From contig BPKH01000003.1 of the NCBI GenBank assembly GCA_026005035.1, positions 62,001 to 126,000 on the forward strand: a stretch of 64,000 nt of DNA, written 5' to 3'. Under the pieces are notes generated by a model. That model had not been told where the DNA came from and did not search any database. It was given only the letters and a program-made list of their open reading frames with translations. The translations under genes were made by a program, and so were the position numbers. The stretch comes from Porticoccaceae bacterium. Its GTDB lineage: Bacteria; Pseudomonadota; Gammaproteobacteria; Pseudomonadales; Porticoccaceae. Shown piece after piece: positions 10,331 to 23,309 of the stretch (positions are counted from its first letter, which is position 1; the number at the start of each line of letters is the position of its first letter).

Positions 10331-10990
10331 GTGCTACGCCTGCTCGGCCATCCCTTGAGCAACTTTTACGCCATCGCCAAGGCGGCCCTGCTGGAGAAGG
10401 GACTCGACTTCGCCGCGGAGCGCGCCGTGCCCTCCCAGGATCCGGTCTTTTTGGCGACAAGCCCCTTGGGGCGGATTCCGGTTCTCGCCACCCCCGAGGG
10501 TTTTCTCACCGAGACCATCGCCATCCTCGGTTACCTGGAGGAGCTCGCTCCCACGCCCTCCCTCTTTCCCGGAACCCCCTACGAGCGGGCCTGTGTGCGC
10601 CGCCTCTGCCATCTGGTGGAGCTCGGCCTCGACCTGCCCCTGCGCCCGTTCCTGGCGGCGCGCCTCGGCGGTCCCGCGCCCGCCGAGCCGCTGGCCGAGC
10701 GCTCGCGGCAGGAACTCGCCCGAAATGCCGCCGGCATTGCCCGCCTCGCTCGTTTTTCTCCCTGGGTGGTGGGGGAGGCCTTCAGCGCCGCCGACCTCTA
10801 CCTCCACTACTGCCTGGGTATGTCCGCGCCGGTGGCGCGACAGGCGCTCGGCTTCGACCTGGAGGAGGCTCTCGGCGTGCCCGCCCGGTGGCGCGAAGCG
10901 GTGGCCGCCAGGCCCGCCGTGCAGGCGGTGGACCGAGAACACCGCGCCGCCCTGGAGCGGCGCTTCGGCGCGCGCGGCGGAGGAGCCTGA
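10331..10990 (+). CDS. Glutathione S-transferase family protein
   Basis: A 219-residue soluble protein. The N-terminal thioredoxin-like half reads LGHPLSNFYAIAKAALLEKG, then SPLGRIPVLATPEGFLTETIAI, giving the cis-Pro (IPVL) and the TETIAI glutathione-binding turn. The C-terminal half is all-helical, with GEAFSAADLYLHY, the GST N-capping box. Likely a glutathione-dependent detoxifying transferase; substrate unknown. GTG 10331 follows GAGAGGGG. It overlaps the next gene, miaE, as TGATG (stop and start share bases), so the two are co-translated. It is divergent from acnB. Confidence 0.85.
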   Translation: MLRLLGHPLSNFYAIAKAALLEKGLDFAAERAVPSQDPVFLATSPLGRIPVLATPEGFLTETIAILGYLEELAPTPSLFPGTPYERACVRRLCHLVELGLDLPLRPFLAARLGGPAPAEPLAERSRQELARNAAGIARLARFSPWVVGEAFSAADLYLHYCLGMSAPVARQALGFDLEEALGVPARWREAVAARPAVQAVDREHRAALERRFGARGGGA

Positions 10991-11601
10991 TGGTACCCAG
11001 CGGGCTGAGCGAATTTCTGCCCTGCGCCACCCCCGAAGCCTGGCTCGAGGCGGCGGCGAAGGTGCCGCTCTTGCTGCTCCTCGACCACGCCCACTGTGAG
11101 CGCAAGGCCGCGGCGACGGCACTCGCCCTGATCCAGCGCTACCCCGACCGACCCCAACTGGTAGCCAGGATGACCCGCCTCGCCCGCGAGGAGCTCGTCC
11201 ACTTCGCCCAGGTGGTGGCCCTCCTCGAGGCCCGGGGCGGGGCGTTCGGGCCGTTGCGCGCGAGTCGCTACGCGGCGGGACTACGGGAGCTGGTGCGAGA
11301 TCGCGAGCCGGGTAGACTGGTGGATCTGCTGGTGGTTTCCGCCTTCATCGAGGCGCGCTCCTGCGAGCGCTTCGCCGCCCTGGCGCCGCGCCTCGACGGG
11401 GAGCTTGCGGAGTACTACCGCGGTCTGGTGGGAGCCGAGGCCCGCCACTTCCACGATTACCTGGAGTTGGCCGAAGCGGTCTCGGACGGCGACCTCGCTG
11501 CGCGCCTCGCCGTCTTTGCCGAGCGGGAGCGGTCGCTGGTGGAGACGCCCGATTCCCTGCTGCGCTTCCATTCGGGGCCTCCGGCGCGGGCCAGCGCATA
11601 G
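10990..11601 (+). CDS. miaE: tRNA-(ms2io6A) hydroxylase MiaE
   Basis: A 203-residue non-haem di-iron enzyme that hydroxylates the isopentenyl side chain of 2-methylthio-N6-isopentenyladenosine-37 in tRNAs reading UNN codons, giving ms2io6A. The ferritin-like ligand pattern is visible: DHAHCERKAA, LAREELVHFAQV, SAFIEARSCERF and VGAEARHFHDYLELA, and the conserved end RFHSGPP is present. ATG 10990 overlaps the stop of the GST gene. The last 145 bases are antisense to the end of the symporter gene. MiaE occurs in a subset of Gammaproteobacteria and a few others, in line with the rest of the window. Confidence 0.92.
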   Translation: MVPSGLSEFLPCATPEAWLEAAAKVPLLLLLDHAHCERKAAATALALIQRYPDRPQLVARMTRLAREELVHFAQVVALLEARGGAFGPLRASRYAAGLRELVRDREPGRLVDLLVVSAFIEARSCERFAALAPRLDGELAEYYRGLVGAEARHFHDYLELAEAVSDGDLAARLAVFAERERSLVETPDSLLRFHSGPPARASA

Positions 11602-12962
11602 ACCGCGAGGGCGGCGAGCATCCCCGGCAGGCCCTCGTAGAGCACCTCGGCCAAGCCCGCCGCTCGCCAGCCGACCGCCGCGGCGAGCCCCGCTGCCGAC
11701 ACGGCGATGGCCGTGCCCTCGCCCATCCGCCCGCCCAGGGCGAGGATCAGAAGCACCGGGCCGAAGGTGCAGGCGAGGCCCGACCAGGCGAGAATCACCA
11801 GCGCGAACACCGTCTGGCGGCTGGCCAGCGCCCAGGCCAGCGCCCCCAGGGTGACGGCCAGGGTCACCGCCCGCAGCAGCACCGGCCTTTCGATCCCCCG
11901 GGGCAGCAGGTCGTGGGTGATGGCCGCGGAACAGCCCAACAGGAGGGAGTCGGCGGTGGAGAGGGTGGCGGCGAAGATGCCCGCCAGGATCAGGCCGGCG
12001 AGCAGCGGCGGCAGCAAGTCGCGGGCCATGAGGGGCAGGGCGAGCTCGGCATCGAACTGGGCCGCTTCGGGCAGATAGAGGCGCGACAACAACCCCACCC
12101 CCGTGGCCATCGCGTAGAAGGCGGCGAACCACAGGTAATACCACAGGCGCGCCCGGCCGATGTGTCCGGGCTCGTCGAGGGTCATAAAGCGCACCATGAT
12201 GTGGGGCTGGCCGATCACCGACAGGCCGGCGGCGAGCCAGCCGGCGACGAACAGCAAGAGGCCCAACAGGCCCGGCATCAAGAGCTGCTCGGGCCAGGGG
12301 TCGAGATATCCCTCCACCGCCGCCAGCCGCTCCACCACCGCGGCCGGCCCTCCCAGCGCCGCGGTGGCGGCGGCGAGCAAAACCCCCATGGCGGCGAGCA
12401 TCACCAGGGATTGGGCGGCGTCGGTCCAGATAGAGGCGCGGATGCCGCCCGCCAGGCAGTAGAGGGCGACGAGGACTGCGCCTCCCACCGCACCCGCCCA
12501 GGGCGGCCAGCCGAGCAGCACCGTCAGGGCCTTGCTGCCGGCGAGCAACTGGGCGCCGGCATAGGCGAGCATGAAGATCAGGCCCACCGCGCCGGCGAAG
12601 CGCTGCCAGCGCACGAGGGGGCTATCCTGCCAGTGGGCGAGCAGGCCGGCGAAGCTCGCCTGTTGACTGCGCCCGGCCGCTTCGCGGAGGCGCCGGTGGA
12701 CGAAGAACGAGGCCATCAGGTCGCCGAGGATCCAGCCCACCATCAGCCAGGCCGCGGCCAGCCCCGCGGCCCAGGTGTAGCCGATCACCCCGATGAACAT
12801 GTAGCCGCTGTTGTTGGTGGCCACCGCCGACAGGCCCACCAGCCAGGGGGACACCGAACGGCTCGCCAGGTAGTAGTCCAGCTTGCCGGAGCGCGCCCGC
12901 AGCGACGAAGCGAGCCCCACCCCGGCGAACAACGCCAGAAAGGCGAGAAAGGAGGCGACCAC
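11457..12962 (-). CDS. Sodium:solute symporter (SSS family)
   Basis: A 501-residue inner-membrane protein with about 13 hydrophobic segments. VGLSAVATNNSGYMFIGVIG (TM1-like), GLSVIGQPHIMVRFMTL (as in PutP GQPHI) and AATLSTADSLLLGCSAAI (sodium-site TM8 Ser/Thr) place it near the proline and pantothenate symporters. Lying 12 bases after the ectoine-type aspartokinase, it is probably the last gene of the ect operon and may take up proline, ectoine or a related compatible solute; the substrate is inferred. GTG 12962 is used. The last 40 residues (after VYALARAG) are charged and overlap miaE on the other strand, which suggests a lost stop codon or a sequence error near 11580. Confidence 0.85.
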   Translation of the reverse strand: MVASFLAFLALFAGVGLASSLRARSGKLDYYLASRSVSPWLVGLSAVATNNSGYMFIGVIGYTWAAGLAAAWLMVGWILGDLMASFFVHRRLREAAGRSQQASFAGLLAHWQDSPLVRWQRFAGAVGLIFMLAYAGAQLLAGSKALTVLLGWPPWAGAVGGAVLVALYCLAGGIRASIWTDAAQSLVMLAAMGVLLAAATAALGGPAAVVERLAAVEGYLDPWPEQLLMPGLLGLLLFVAGWLAAGLSVIGQPHIMVRFMTLDEPGHIGRARLWYYLWFAAFYAMATGVGLLSRLYLPEAAQFDAELALPLMARDLLPPLLAGLILAGIFAATLSTADSLLLGCSAAITHDLLPRGIERPVLLRAVTLAVTLGALAWALASRQTVFALVILAWSGLACTFGPVLLILALGGRMGEGTAIAVSAAGLAAAVGWRAAGLAEVLYEGLPGMLAALAVYALARAGGPEWKRSRESGVSTSDRSRSAKTARRAARSPSETASANSR

Positions 12963-12973
12963 CGACCGGCCCG

Positions 12974-14407
12974 TCAGGCGGCGCGGATCGAGCGCCCGTG
13001 GTCGTGGACCTCCACCAACCGGCGGTGCAGGGCGCGGATCGCCGCTTCGTAGTCCCCCTCGTCCACCACGAACTGCATGTCCACCTGGCGGATCGATTGG
13101 TGGACGGCGAGGATGGAGATGTCCGCCTCGGCCAGGGCGGCGACCGCCTGGGAGAGCAGCCCCGGCACCTTCATGTCGCTGCCGATGGCCGACACCACCG
13201 CCACCCGTCGCACCTGCAGGCGGGCGTCGGGGAAGCGCTCGGCGAGGGCGGCGCGAATCCGCTTGGCGGTCTTGAGGTTGGTGGCCAGGTAGTGGGTGAT
13301 GCTGTTGGCGGTGACGTCCTTGGTGACGATCTCGCCGCGGAACCGCTCAACCAGGGCCAGGAATTCGCGATCGTAGCGGGCCAGTTGCCCCAGCATGTCC
13401 TGATCGAAACACTCGATGGCGTAGACCCCCCGACGGCCGGCGACGATCTCCACGCAGGGGCGGTCGCTGGCGTAGTCGCGGGTCACCAGGGTGCCCTCGT
13501 GGTCCGGCTCGAAGGTGTTGCGGATGCGCAGCGGGATGCCCGCTTGGCGCAGCCCTTTCGCGGCCTTGGGGTGGATGGCCTCCATGCCCAGGTTGGCCAG
13601 TTGGTCGGCCACGTCGTAATTGGTGCGGCCGATGGGCACCGCGCGTTCCGGCCCCACCAGGCGGGGATCGGCGCTGCTCAGGTGGAACTCCTTGTGGATG
13701 ACCGCCTCCGCCGCGCCGCCGAGCACGGCGAGGCGGCTGAAGGTCATCTCGCTGTAGCCACGGTCGAAGGTGGCCATCAGCCCCTCGCGGGTGTGGGCGT
13801 AGCCGGTGGCGATGGGAAGCTCACGGCGGCAATCCACCTCGGCCAGGGCGCCCCGCAGTCGCTCGTCGAGATCCAGTTCCCGGCCGTCGTCCCAGCCGGT
13901 GAGGTCGAGCAAGCGCGCCGCGTAGCCCTCGCTTTTGAGCAGCTGGGCCAGATTCCAGGCGCTGTGGGCCTCGCCGAGGCTCGCCAACATCTCCCGGACC
14001 GTCTGCAGGTGGGCGCCCAGGTGGAAGTGGCCGTGTTGGCAGACCCGCTCCAGATCCTCCAGGCAGCGCCGGGCGGCCTCCAGGCGCTCGCCGATGAAGG
14101 CGTCCGCGCGCTGGCGGGCGCCCGGCTCAGCGAAGAGGCGGGCGTTGATCTCGGCGAACAGCTCGCCGACCCCGTCGAGGGCTTCCCGCCAGCAGCCCTC
14201 GTCCCGCGCCCCGGCGAACAGCCCGTAGACGCCCGGGCGACCTGTTTTCTTTGCCTCCAACAGGCGATCGGTGACACCTCCATAGGCGGAGACCACGAAG
14301 ATCCGCCCGTAGGGGTCGGCGGGGCGCGCGACGATGTTGTCGCGTACTGCCTCGTAGCGGGACATGGAGGTTCCGCCGATCTTTTCGACGCTGCGCGGCG
14401 CCTTCAT
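12974..14407 (-). CDS. ask_ect: Aspartate kinase, ectoine-operon type
   Basis: A 477-residue aspartokinase that phosphorylates L-aspartate to start the route to aspartate semialdehyde. The N-terminus [20 protein letters not shown] holds the K-x-GGTSM phosphate loop; the long insert [20 protein letters not shown] and the ending with ACT domains ([38 protein letters not shown]) are those of the dedicated ectoine-cluster enzyme rather than housekeeping LysC. Such enzymes are known to escape feedback inhibition by lysine/threonine. ATG 14407 overlaps the ectC stop as ATGA, showing tight coupling. This strongly marks the block as an ectoine operon. Confidence 0.94.
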   Translation of the reverse strand: MKAPRSVEKIGGTSMSRYEAVRDNIVARPADPYGRIFVVSAYGGVTDRLLEAKKTGRPGVYGLFAGARDEGCWREALDGVGELFAEINARLFAEPGARQRADAFIGERLEAARRCLEDLERVCQHGHFHLGAHLQTVREMLASLGEAHSAWNLAQLLKSEGYAARLLDLTGWDDGRELDLDERLRGALAEVDCRRELPIATGYAHTREGLMATFDRGYSEMTFSRLAVLGGAAEAVIHKEFHLSSADPRLVGPERAVPIGRTNYDVADQLANLGMEAIHPKAAKGLRQAGIPLRIRNTFEPDHEGTLVTRDYASDRPCVEIVAGRRGVYAIECFDQDMLGQLARYDREFLALVERFRGEIVTKDVTANSITHYLATNLKTAKRIRAALAERFPDARLQVRRVAVVSAIGSDMKVPGLLSQAVAALAEADISILAVHQSIRQVDMQFVVDEGDYEAAIRALHRRLVEVHDHGRSIRAA

Positions 14408-14799
14408 TCCACCGCCTCCGCGACGGGTTCGTAGGCGCCCTCGGCGTTGTGGACCTCGCGCCCGTGGAGGGGCGGGTTGAACACGCAGGCCATCACCATC
14501 TCCTCCTCGGCGCGCAGCACGTGGCGATCGTGGCGGTCGAGGGCGTAGAGGGTGCCGGGGCCGATGGGGTAGACCCGACCGGTGGCGCAATCTTCCAAGG
14601 TTCCGCGGCCGGAAATGCAGTAGACCGACTCCAGGTGGTGCTTGTAGTGCATCGGCAGGACGGCGCCGGCGTGGATGGTGGTGATGTGGAACGAAAACCC
14701 CATCCCGTCGGAGCGCAACAGCAACCGGGTGCTCTCCCAGCCGTCGCTCACCACGTGGCGCGGTCCGCGCCGGACTTCTTCCAGGGTGCGTACGATCAC
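14404..14799 (-). CDS. ectC: L-ectoine synthase
   Basis: A 131-residue cupin that closes the ring of N-gamma-acetyl-L-2,4-diaminobutyrate to give ectoine. The sequence starts [20 protein letters not shown] and contains [35 protein letters not shown] and [16 protein letters not shown], all diagnostic of EctC; the iron- and substrate-binding Glu/Tyr/His residues of the family appear intact. GTG 14799 matches the family's MIVR start. Gene order ectB-ectC-ask is standard. The enzyme needs EctA product, yet no ectA is in this cluster. Confidence 0.96.
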   Translation of the reverse strand: MIVRTLEEVRRGPRHVVSDGWESTRLLLRSDGMGFSFHITTIHAGAVLPMHYKHHLESVYCISGRGTLEDCATGRVYPIGPGTLYALDRHDRHVLRAEEEMVMACVFNPPLHGREVHNAEGAYEPVAEAVE

Positions 14800-14817
14800 G
14801 GGCGACTCCTCAGGCGG

Positions 14818-16388
<1,571 letters not shown>

Positions 16389-16871
16389 ATGGACGTCACC
16401 GACCGCGTGCTCGCCGCCATCCGCCGGATCATCCGCGCCACCGACCTGCACTCGCGCAGCCTGGTCCGCACCACGGGACTCACCGCTCCCCAGTTGCTGG
16501 TGTTGCGGGCCGTGGAGCAGCGGGGGGAGTGCACGGTGGGCGAGCTGGCCCGGGCCGTCTCCCTCAGCCAGGGGACGGTCACCACCATCGTCTCCCGCCT
16601 GGAGGAGCGGGGGCTTCTGGCGCGGGTGCGGGGCGAGAGCGACCGGCGCAAGGTCTACGTGTCGCTGACCGAGACCGGCCGCCGGGCGCTGGCCAGTTCA
16701 CCCCAGGCGCTGCAGGAAAAGTTCGCGCGGGAATTCGGCACCCTGCAACCCTGGGAGCAGCTCTACCTGCTCTCCGCCCTGGAGCGGATCGCCCACATGA
16801 TGGACGCCGACGGCATCGACGCCTCGCCGGTGCTCGAGGTGGGAGATCTGGACCGGTCGCCGCCGGCCTGA
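16389..16871 (+). CDS. ectR: MarR-family regulator EctR
   Basis: A 160-residue winged-helix protein. It reads [20 protein letters not shown], then [20 protein letters not shown] and the wing [20 protein letters not shown], the MarR pattern. Its place, divergent from ectB, and its general form match EctR1 of halophilic methylotrophs, which represses ectoine genes at low salinity. ATG 16389 is preferred over GTG 16365 because GAGAG lies just before it. The next gene, glnS, starts 68 bases later and has its own TATAAT box, so ectR is probably transcribed alone or reads into glnS. Confidence 0.85.
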   Translation: MDVTDRVLAAIRRIIRATDLHSRSLVRTTGLTAPQLLVLRAVEQRGECTVGELARAVSLSQGTVTTIVSRLEERGLLARVRGESDRRKVYVSLTETGRRALASSPQALQEKFAREFGTLQPWEQLYLLSALERIAHMMDADGIDASPVLEVGDLDRSPPA

Positions 16872-16899
16872 GCGGTTCCGCCCCTCCGGCCGGCGCGGC

Positions 16900-16905
16900 T
16901 ATAAT
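16900..16905 (+). promoter_or_regulatory. Candidate -10 box for glnS
   Basis: A TATAAT hexamer stands 35 bases upstream of the glnS ATG in otherwise GC-rich sequence. No good -35 hexamer is seen 17 bases before it, so this rests on one element only. Confidence 0.35.
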
Positions 16906-16939
16906 GGCGCGCCTCCAGGCCCCCGCCTCGGCTTCGTCC

Positions 16940-18632
<1,693 letters not shown>

Positions 18633-18634
18633 CC

Positions 18635-20044
18635 ATGGCGCTTCTCGTCTACAACACCCTGACCCGACGCAAGGAGCCGTTCTCGCCCCGCGAGCCGGGT
18701 GCCGTGGGCATGTACGTGTGCGGCAACACCGTCTACGACTATGCCCACGTGGGCCATGCCCGGGTGTGGGTGGCCTTCGACGTGGTGGTGCGTTACCTGC
18801 GCCACCGCGGCTACCGCGTCCGCTATGTGCGCAACATCACCGACGTGGACGACAAGATCCTGCGCCGCGCCGCCGAGCTGGGCGAGCCCTTCACCGCCCT
18901 CACCGAGCGGATGATCGCCGCCCAGCGGGAGGACGAGCGCTCACTCGGGGTGCTGCCCCCCGACGTGGAGCCGCGGGCCACCGAACACGTCGAGGACATG
19001 ATCGACATGATCCAGATCCTCGTCGACAACCATTACGCCTACGTGGCGGCCAACGGCGACGTCTACTTCCGGGTCAAGCGCTTTCCCGAGTACGGCAAGC
19101 TGAGCGGCCGCAATCCCGACGAACTCCTGGCCGGCGCCCGGGTGGAGGTGGGCGAACAGAAGGAGGATCCGCGCGACTTCGCCCTCTGGAAGCGGGTGCC
19201 CGAGGATGAGCCGGGCTGGCCCTCTCCCTGGGGCCACGGGCGGCCGGGCTGGCACATCGAGTGCTCGGCCATGTCCACCTGCCACCTGGGAGACAGCTTC
19301 GACATCCATGGCGGCGGGCCGGACCTCATCTTTCCCCACCACGAAAACGAGATTGCCCAGAGCGAGGCGGCCACCCGCAAGCCCTTCGCCCAGCTGTGGA
19401 TGCACGTCGGTGCCGTGCGGGTGGCGGACGAAAAGATGTCCAAGTCGCTCGGCAACTTCGTCACCATCCGCGAGGTGCTCGCGTGCCACCCGGGCGAGGT
19501 GCTGCGCTATTTCCTCCTCGCCAGCCACTACCGCAGCCCCCTCAACTTCACCGAGCCGGGGCTTGCGGAGGCGCGCGCCGCCCTAGAGCGCCTGTACGGC
19601 GCCCTGCGCGGCCTGGCAGCGGCGCCGGCGGAGCCCCGCCAGCTGGGCCAAAGCCTCTACTACCGGCGCTTCCGCGCCGCCATGGACGACGATTTCAACA
19701 CGCCCGAGGCGCTGGCCGTGCTCTTCGACCTCGCCCGCGAGCTCAACACCGCCCGGCGCGCGGGCGACACGGAGCGAGCGCGGCGCCTGGCCGGCGAGCT
19801 CTTGGCCCTGGGCGAAATTCTCGGCCTGTTGCAGCAGGACCCCGAAGCCTGGTTTGCGGGAGAGGAGGCCGGTGGCCTCAGTCGCGCCGAGATCGAGGCG
19901 CTCATCGCCGAACGCGCCGAGGCCAAGGCGGCCCGCGACTTCGCCCGGGCCGACGCCATCCGGGAAGCACTGCGCCGGCGCGGCATCGCCCTCGAGGACA
20001 GCCGCGAGGGCACCACCTGGCGGCGGATCGAGCCCGGTGACTGA
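18635..20044 (+). CDS. cysS: Cysteinyl-tRNA synthetase
   Basis: A 469-residue class I synthetase that activates cysteine and loads it on tRNA-Cys. Seen: [20 protein letters not shown], the zinc Cys in [18 protein letters not shown] (HVGH is the HIGH signature), further zinc ligands in WHIECSAM and [12 protein letters not shown], and the KMSKS loop in [14 protein letters not shown]. The C-terminal anticodon part ([19 protein letters not shown]) is complete. It follows glnS at once and overlaps the next gene by eight bases, so the three genes probably form one transcription unit. Confidence 0.97.
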   Translation: MALLVYNTLTRRKEPFSPREPGAVGMYVCGNTVYDYAHVGHARVWVAFDVVVRYLRHRGYRVRYVRNITDVDDKILRRAAELGEPFTALTERMIAAQREDERSLGVLPPDVEPRATEHVEDMIDMIQILVDNHYAYVAANGDVYFRVKRFPEYGKLSGRNPDELLAGARVEVGEQKEDPRDFALWKRVPEDEPGWPSPWGHGRPGWHIECSAMSTCHLGDSFDIHGGGPDLIFPHHENEIAQSEAATRKPFAQLWMHVGAVRVADEKMSKSLGNFVTIREVLACHPGEVLRYFLLASHYRSPLNFTEPGLAEARAALERLYGALRGLAAAPAEPRQLGQSLYYRRFRAAMDDDFNTPEALAVLFDLARELNTARRAGDTERARRLAGELLALGEILGLLQQDPEAWFAGEEAGGLSRAEIEALIAERAEAKAARDFARADAIREALRRRGIALEDSREGTTWRRIEPGD

Positions 20045-20828
20045 GCTACTCGCGGGCGGCGAGATTCAGCTTTGGCTCGCCGACCTCAGCGAGCTGGGCG
20101 AGGCCGGACTCGCCGCCTGCCACCGCTACCTGAGCGCCGACGAGCGGCAGCGCAACCGCCGCCTGGCCGACCCGGCGGTCCAGCGCGCCGACCTCGCCGC
20201 GCGCGCCCTGGTGCGCCTCGCCCTGGGGCGGGCGCTGGATCTCGACCCCGGCGAGCTGCGCTTCGCCGCGGGTCCCCACGGCAAACCCTTTCTCGACCGG
20301 CCGGGTGGCGCTTCTCCGGCCTTCAATCTCAGCCACTGCCGCCACCTGGTGGTCTGCGCCCTGACCCGCCAGGGGCGGCTTGGGGTGGACGTGGAGTGCA
20401 CGGCGCGGCGGATCGCCGTCGAGCGGCTGGCGCGGCGCTACTGCGCCGACGTCGAGCGGGCGGCCCTGGCCGAATTGCCGCCCGAACGGCGGGCCGGCCG
20501 CTTTCTCGAGCTGTGGACCCTCAAGGAGGCCTTCCTCAAAGCCCGCGGCGAGGGAATCTCCCTGGGGCCGCGCAAGGCCGCCTTCCGGCTCGACGGCGAC
20601 GCCATCGCCGCGCGCTTCGATCCCGCCCTGGGCGAGCGGCCCGAAGCCTGGTGGTTCGGGTTGTTCGCGCCCGTTCCCGCCCACCGCCTGGCGCTGGCCC
20701 TGGGAGACGGCGCGCGGCCGGTGCGGGTGCGGGCCTACGCCCTGGAGTGGCGGGGGGAGCTCATCCCGGTGCTCCGCCCTCTGGGGCGGTGCGCGGCTGG
20801 ACAGGCGCACCGGCCTGGGCCAGGATAG
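20037..20828 (+). CDS. 4'-phosphopantetheinyl transferase (Sfp type)
   Basis: A 263-residue enzyme that moves the phosphopantetheine arm from coenzyme A to carrier proteins. The family signature is split as usual: [14 protein letters not shown], then [13 protein letters not shown] (Mg-binding DVE) and [19 protein letters not shown] (WxxKEAxxK). Sfp-type enzymes modify peptide or polyketide synthase carriers and sometimes fatty-acid ACP or aminoadipate reductase; no synthase cluster is in the window, so its target is unknown. GTG 20037 overlaps the cysS stop by eight bases, supporting this start. Confidence 0.9.
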   Translation: MTELLAGGEIQLWLADLSELGEAGLAACHRYLSADERQRNRRLADPAVQRADLAARALVRLALGRALDLDPGELRFAAGPHGKPFLDRPGGASPAFNLSHCRHLVVCALTRQGRLGVDVECTARRIAVERLARRYCADVERAALAELPPERRAGRFLELWTLKEAFLKARGEGISLGPRKAAFRLDGDAIAARFDPALGERPEAWWFGLFAPVPAHRLALALGDGARPVRVRAYALEWRGELIPVLRPLGRCAAGQAHRPGPG

Positions 20829-20847
20829 GCCGAGCCGGAGCGCCCCC

Positions 20848-21465
20848 ATGTCCTTCCGCCTGCGCGACCTCGCCTACCTCGCCCTCGCCACCTTGGCGGC
20901 GGGCCTCGGCTACCTGTTCTTTCGCGCCATCTACTTCGCCGGCGAACCGGCGCCCTTCGCCCAGGAGATGGTGCTCGTCTTTTTGGGGGCGGTGGCCACC
21001 ATCTACCTCACCGCGGTGCTCCTCAACCGGCAGACGGAGCTGGAACTGCGCAAGGAGGGGCGGGTGATCGTCCTCGAGCGCAAGAGCGAGATCTACATGG
21101 CCTGCATCGAAAAGGTGGCCAAGATCGTCGAAGTGGAGCACCACGAGCCCCACCTCATCGACGAGCTGCGGGTGCTCAACCACAAGCTGGCGGTGGTGGG
21201 CAGCGAGCACGTGGTGGAAGCCTTCGAAGAGGTGCTCGGCCGGTTGCAGGCGGGGTTTGCCGACGGGCGCCTGTCCGGGCGGGAAGGGGAGCGGGTGATG
21301 GCGGCACTCGCCGATCTCACCGCCGCCATGCGGGAGGACATCCTCGCCGAGGTGGGCCTCGGCGAGACCGCCGCGACGCTCTCCGCCATCCGCCGCAATG
21401 CGGCGCGCATGGAGGCCCTCGACGACCTGGGCGAGGCGCCGGCACCCGGTCGGGGGGGCGGCTGA
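20848..21465 (+). CDS. Membrane protein of unknown function with cytosolic helical domain
   Basis: A 205-residue protein with two N-terminal transmembrane helices (AYLALATLAAGLGYLFFRAI and MVLVFLGAVATIYLTAVLL) followed by a long charged alpha-helical part beginning QTELELRKEGRVIVLERKSE, IYMACIEKVAKIV. This layout, two helices and an amphipathic cytosolic tail, is common in small membrane proteins that act as sensors or scaffolds, but no family is recognised. It is followed six bases later by the DUF2254 protein, so the two may work together at the inner membrane. Confidence 0.6.
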   Translation: MSFRLRDLAYLALATLAAGLGYLFFRAIYFAGEPAPFAQEMVLVFLGAVATIYLTAVLLNRQTELELRKEGRVIVLERKSEIYMACIEKVAKIVEVEHHEPHLIDELRVLNHKLAVVGSEHVVEAFEEVLGRLQAGFADGRLSGREGERVMAALADLTAAMREDILAEVGLGETAATLSAIRRNAARMEALDDLGEAPAPGRGGG

Positions 21466-21470
21466 GCGCC

Positions 21471-22784
21471 GTGCCCAGGCTGCACATTCTCTACCACCGG
21501 CTCGCCACCTCCATCTGGGGCATCCCGCTGGCCTGTTGTCTGGCGGCGCTTTGCCTGGCCGCCGCCCTGTTGACCGCCGATCGCGCCCTCGCCGCCCTCC
21601 TTCCCGAGAGCTGGGGCTTTCCCGCCGCCACCGCCCGGGAGCTCTTGGGTGTGGTGGCGGGCGCCGTGGCGAGCGTCGGCGGCGTGGCCTTTTCCATCAC
21701 CATGGTGGCCGTGACCCTCACCTCCGGGCAGTTTGGTCCCAAGGTGGTCGGGGAATTCCTCCGGGACGCGCCGAGCAAGTGGGCTTTGGGGCTCCTGCTC
21801 GCCGCCTTTGTCTACGCCGTGGCGGTGATCGCTGCCTTGGACCTGGGCCGCGGCGGGCGCCTGGCCGTGTTGGCGGGGTTGGTGCTCGGCCTCGGCGCCA
21901 TCGCCGGCTTCGTCTTCTTCATCCACCACGTGGCCACCGAGCTGCAGGCGGACCGGATCGTCCGCCGGCTGGGGGAGCGGCTCCAGGCGGGGCTCGCCTC
22001 CTGGGCCGACCCGGGCCCCTTGCCCCGCCTGGCCTGCGGCGCCGCTTGGCGGCGCTGCGCCCGCGGTCGGCGGCGGGTGGTGTTGGCCGCGGCCGGCGAG
22101 GGCTACGTCCAGTGGGTGGACCGGGAAAAACTGGTGGACTGGTGTCGCCTGCAAGGCGGCTGCGCCCTGGTGGCCGTGCGCCCCGGGGACTTCGTGCTGC
22201 CGGGAAGCCCCCTGCTCTACCTCTACGGGGTGGACGCGGCGGCGGTGGCCGCCGCGGAGCGCGAGCTGTTGGCCCACTTCGCCTTGGGGCCGGTGCGCAC
22301 CGATCTCCAAGACCCCGAATACCCCATCACCCAGATCGGCCAGATGGCTGCCCGCGCCCTTTCCCCCGGGGTCAACGACCCGGGCACCGCCATCGGCTGC
22401 ATCGACGCCTTGCTGGCCGCCTTCGCCCGGGTCATCGACCGGGATCTGCCGGGCCCGGTGTACTGCGACGCCGACGGCGTGCCCCGTCTCCTCGCCCGCT
22501 CCGTGGACCTGGCGGGGCTGTTCAAGGCCGCCTTTGCGCCTCTGCGTCAATTCGCCCGGGACGACGTGGCGGTGACCCTCCGCCTGTTCGAGGCGTTCGC
22601 CGTGCTAGCTGAACACACCGTGCGACCGGACCGCCTAGCGCTGCTGGCCGCCCAGGGCAGGGCGCTGGCCGGAGAGGTGGCCGACGCTCCCCTCGTGGCC
22701 CCCGATCGGCGCGACCTGGTGCGCCGGGTGCGGCGCCTGGCGCGGCTTACCGGAGAGCCGTTTCTGGGTTTCGGCACGGATTGA
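21471..22784 (+). CDS. DUF2254 family membrane protein
   Basis: A 437-residue protein of the DUF2254 family. The membrane part (to about residue 155) has four hydrophobic helices with VGGVAFSITMVAVTLTSGQF and GPKVVGEFLRD, the family's best-conserved stretch. The soluble part carries AAGEGYVQWVDREKLVDW and then DPEYPITQIGQMAARALSPG, VNDPGTAIGCIDAL, also typical. The function of the family is not known; it has been linked loosely to membrane or ion homeostasis. GTG 21471 comes six bases after the previous stop. tRNA-Ser follows on the opposite strand. Confidence 0.85.
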   Translation: MPRLHILYHRLATSIWGIPLACCLAALCLAAALLTADRALAALLPESWGFPAATARELLGVVAGAVASVGGVAFSITMVAVTLTSGQFGPKVVGEFLRDAPSKWALGLLLAAFVYAVAVIAALDLGRGGRLAVLAGLVLGLGAIAGFVFFIHHVATELQADRIVRRLGERLQAGLASWADPGPLPRLACGAAWRRCARGRRRVVLAAAGEGYVQWVDREKLVDWCRLQGGCALVAVRPGDFVLPGSPLLYLYGVDAAAVAAAERELLAHFALGPVRTDLQDPEYPITQIGQMAARALSPGVNDPGTAIGCIDALLAAFARVIDRDLPGPVYCDADGVPRLLARSVDLAGLFKAAFAPLRQFARDDVAVTLRLFEAFAVLAEHTVRPDRLALLAAQGRALAGEVADAPLVAPDRRDLVRRVRRLARLTGEPFLGFGTD

Positions 22785-22836
22785 CGAGGTGCGCGGCGCC
22801 ACCTCGTCGAGAGGCGGGGGAGCAGGTCGGCTGAGG

Positions 22837-22925
22837 TGGCGGAGGGGGAGGGATTCGAACCCTCGGTACCATGACGGTACACCGGTTTTCGAGACCGGCA
22901 CTTTCGACCGCTCAGTCACCCCTCC
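22837..22925 (-). tRNA. tRNA-Ser (anticodon CGA)
   Basis: On the minus strand the gene begins GGAGGGG and ends in CCCCTCC, discriminator G and CCA (22837-22839). The anticodon arm reads CCGGT-CTCGAAA-ACCGG, anticodon CGA, and there is a long variable arm (GTACCGTCATGGTAC) as expected for a class II tRNA. It reads the codon UCG. Confidence 0.95.
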
Positions 22926-23009
22926 GGGGGGCGCAGATTATGGCAGATTCCGGCGCGCTTTCCGAGACTGTGCCGGGGCGGGCACATCCGGGTCGCCAGG
23001 TCGCAGTGG

Positions 23010-23107
23010 TCGCCCGGAGGAAGGCACGCAGCGCCGCAATCCGGGGAGGGGAAAGCCGTCGCCCGGCGGGGGTGCCCCGGATTCCGCTTCGCTTCATCCG
23101 GGCTACG
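23010..23107. repeat. REP-like palindromic pair, copy 2 (with the gene-free stretch 22926-23309)
   Basis: Arms lie at 23010-23046 (CGCCCGGAGGAAGGC, a GCGCC half hairpin, AATCCGGGG) and 23075-23107 (CCCCGGATTCCGCTTCGCTT, then CATCCGGGCTACG). The rest of the 384-base stretch between tRNA-Ser and the next gene shows no other feature. Confidence 0.8.
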
Positions 23108-23309
23108 GGGTTGATTGGTTTGCGTCGCCGCGAAGGGCGGCTGTGGTCTCGGCCCGATGGATCGCGGTTCGTTCTCATCGTCCGCAAATGCGGGCTCATG
23201 ACTCATGATGGATCTCTCTTTGCCGCAGGCCGGTGTATCTTTGCCGAAGTCGGAGCCCCGAGAGCGGGTGCCGGCACCCATCAAAACAGGGCGGGAAGAG
23301 GAGCCACCC

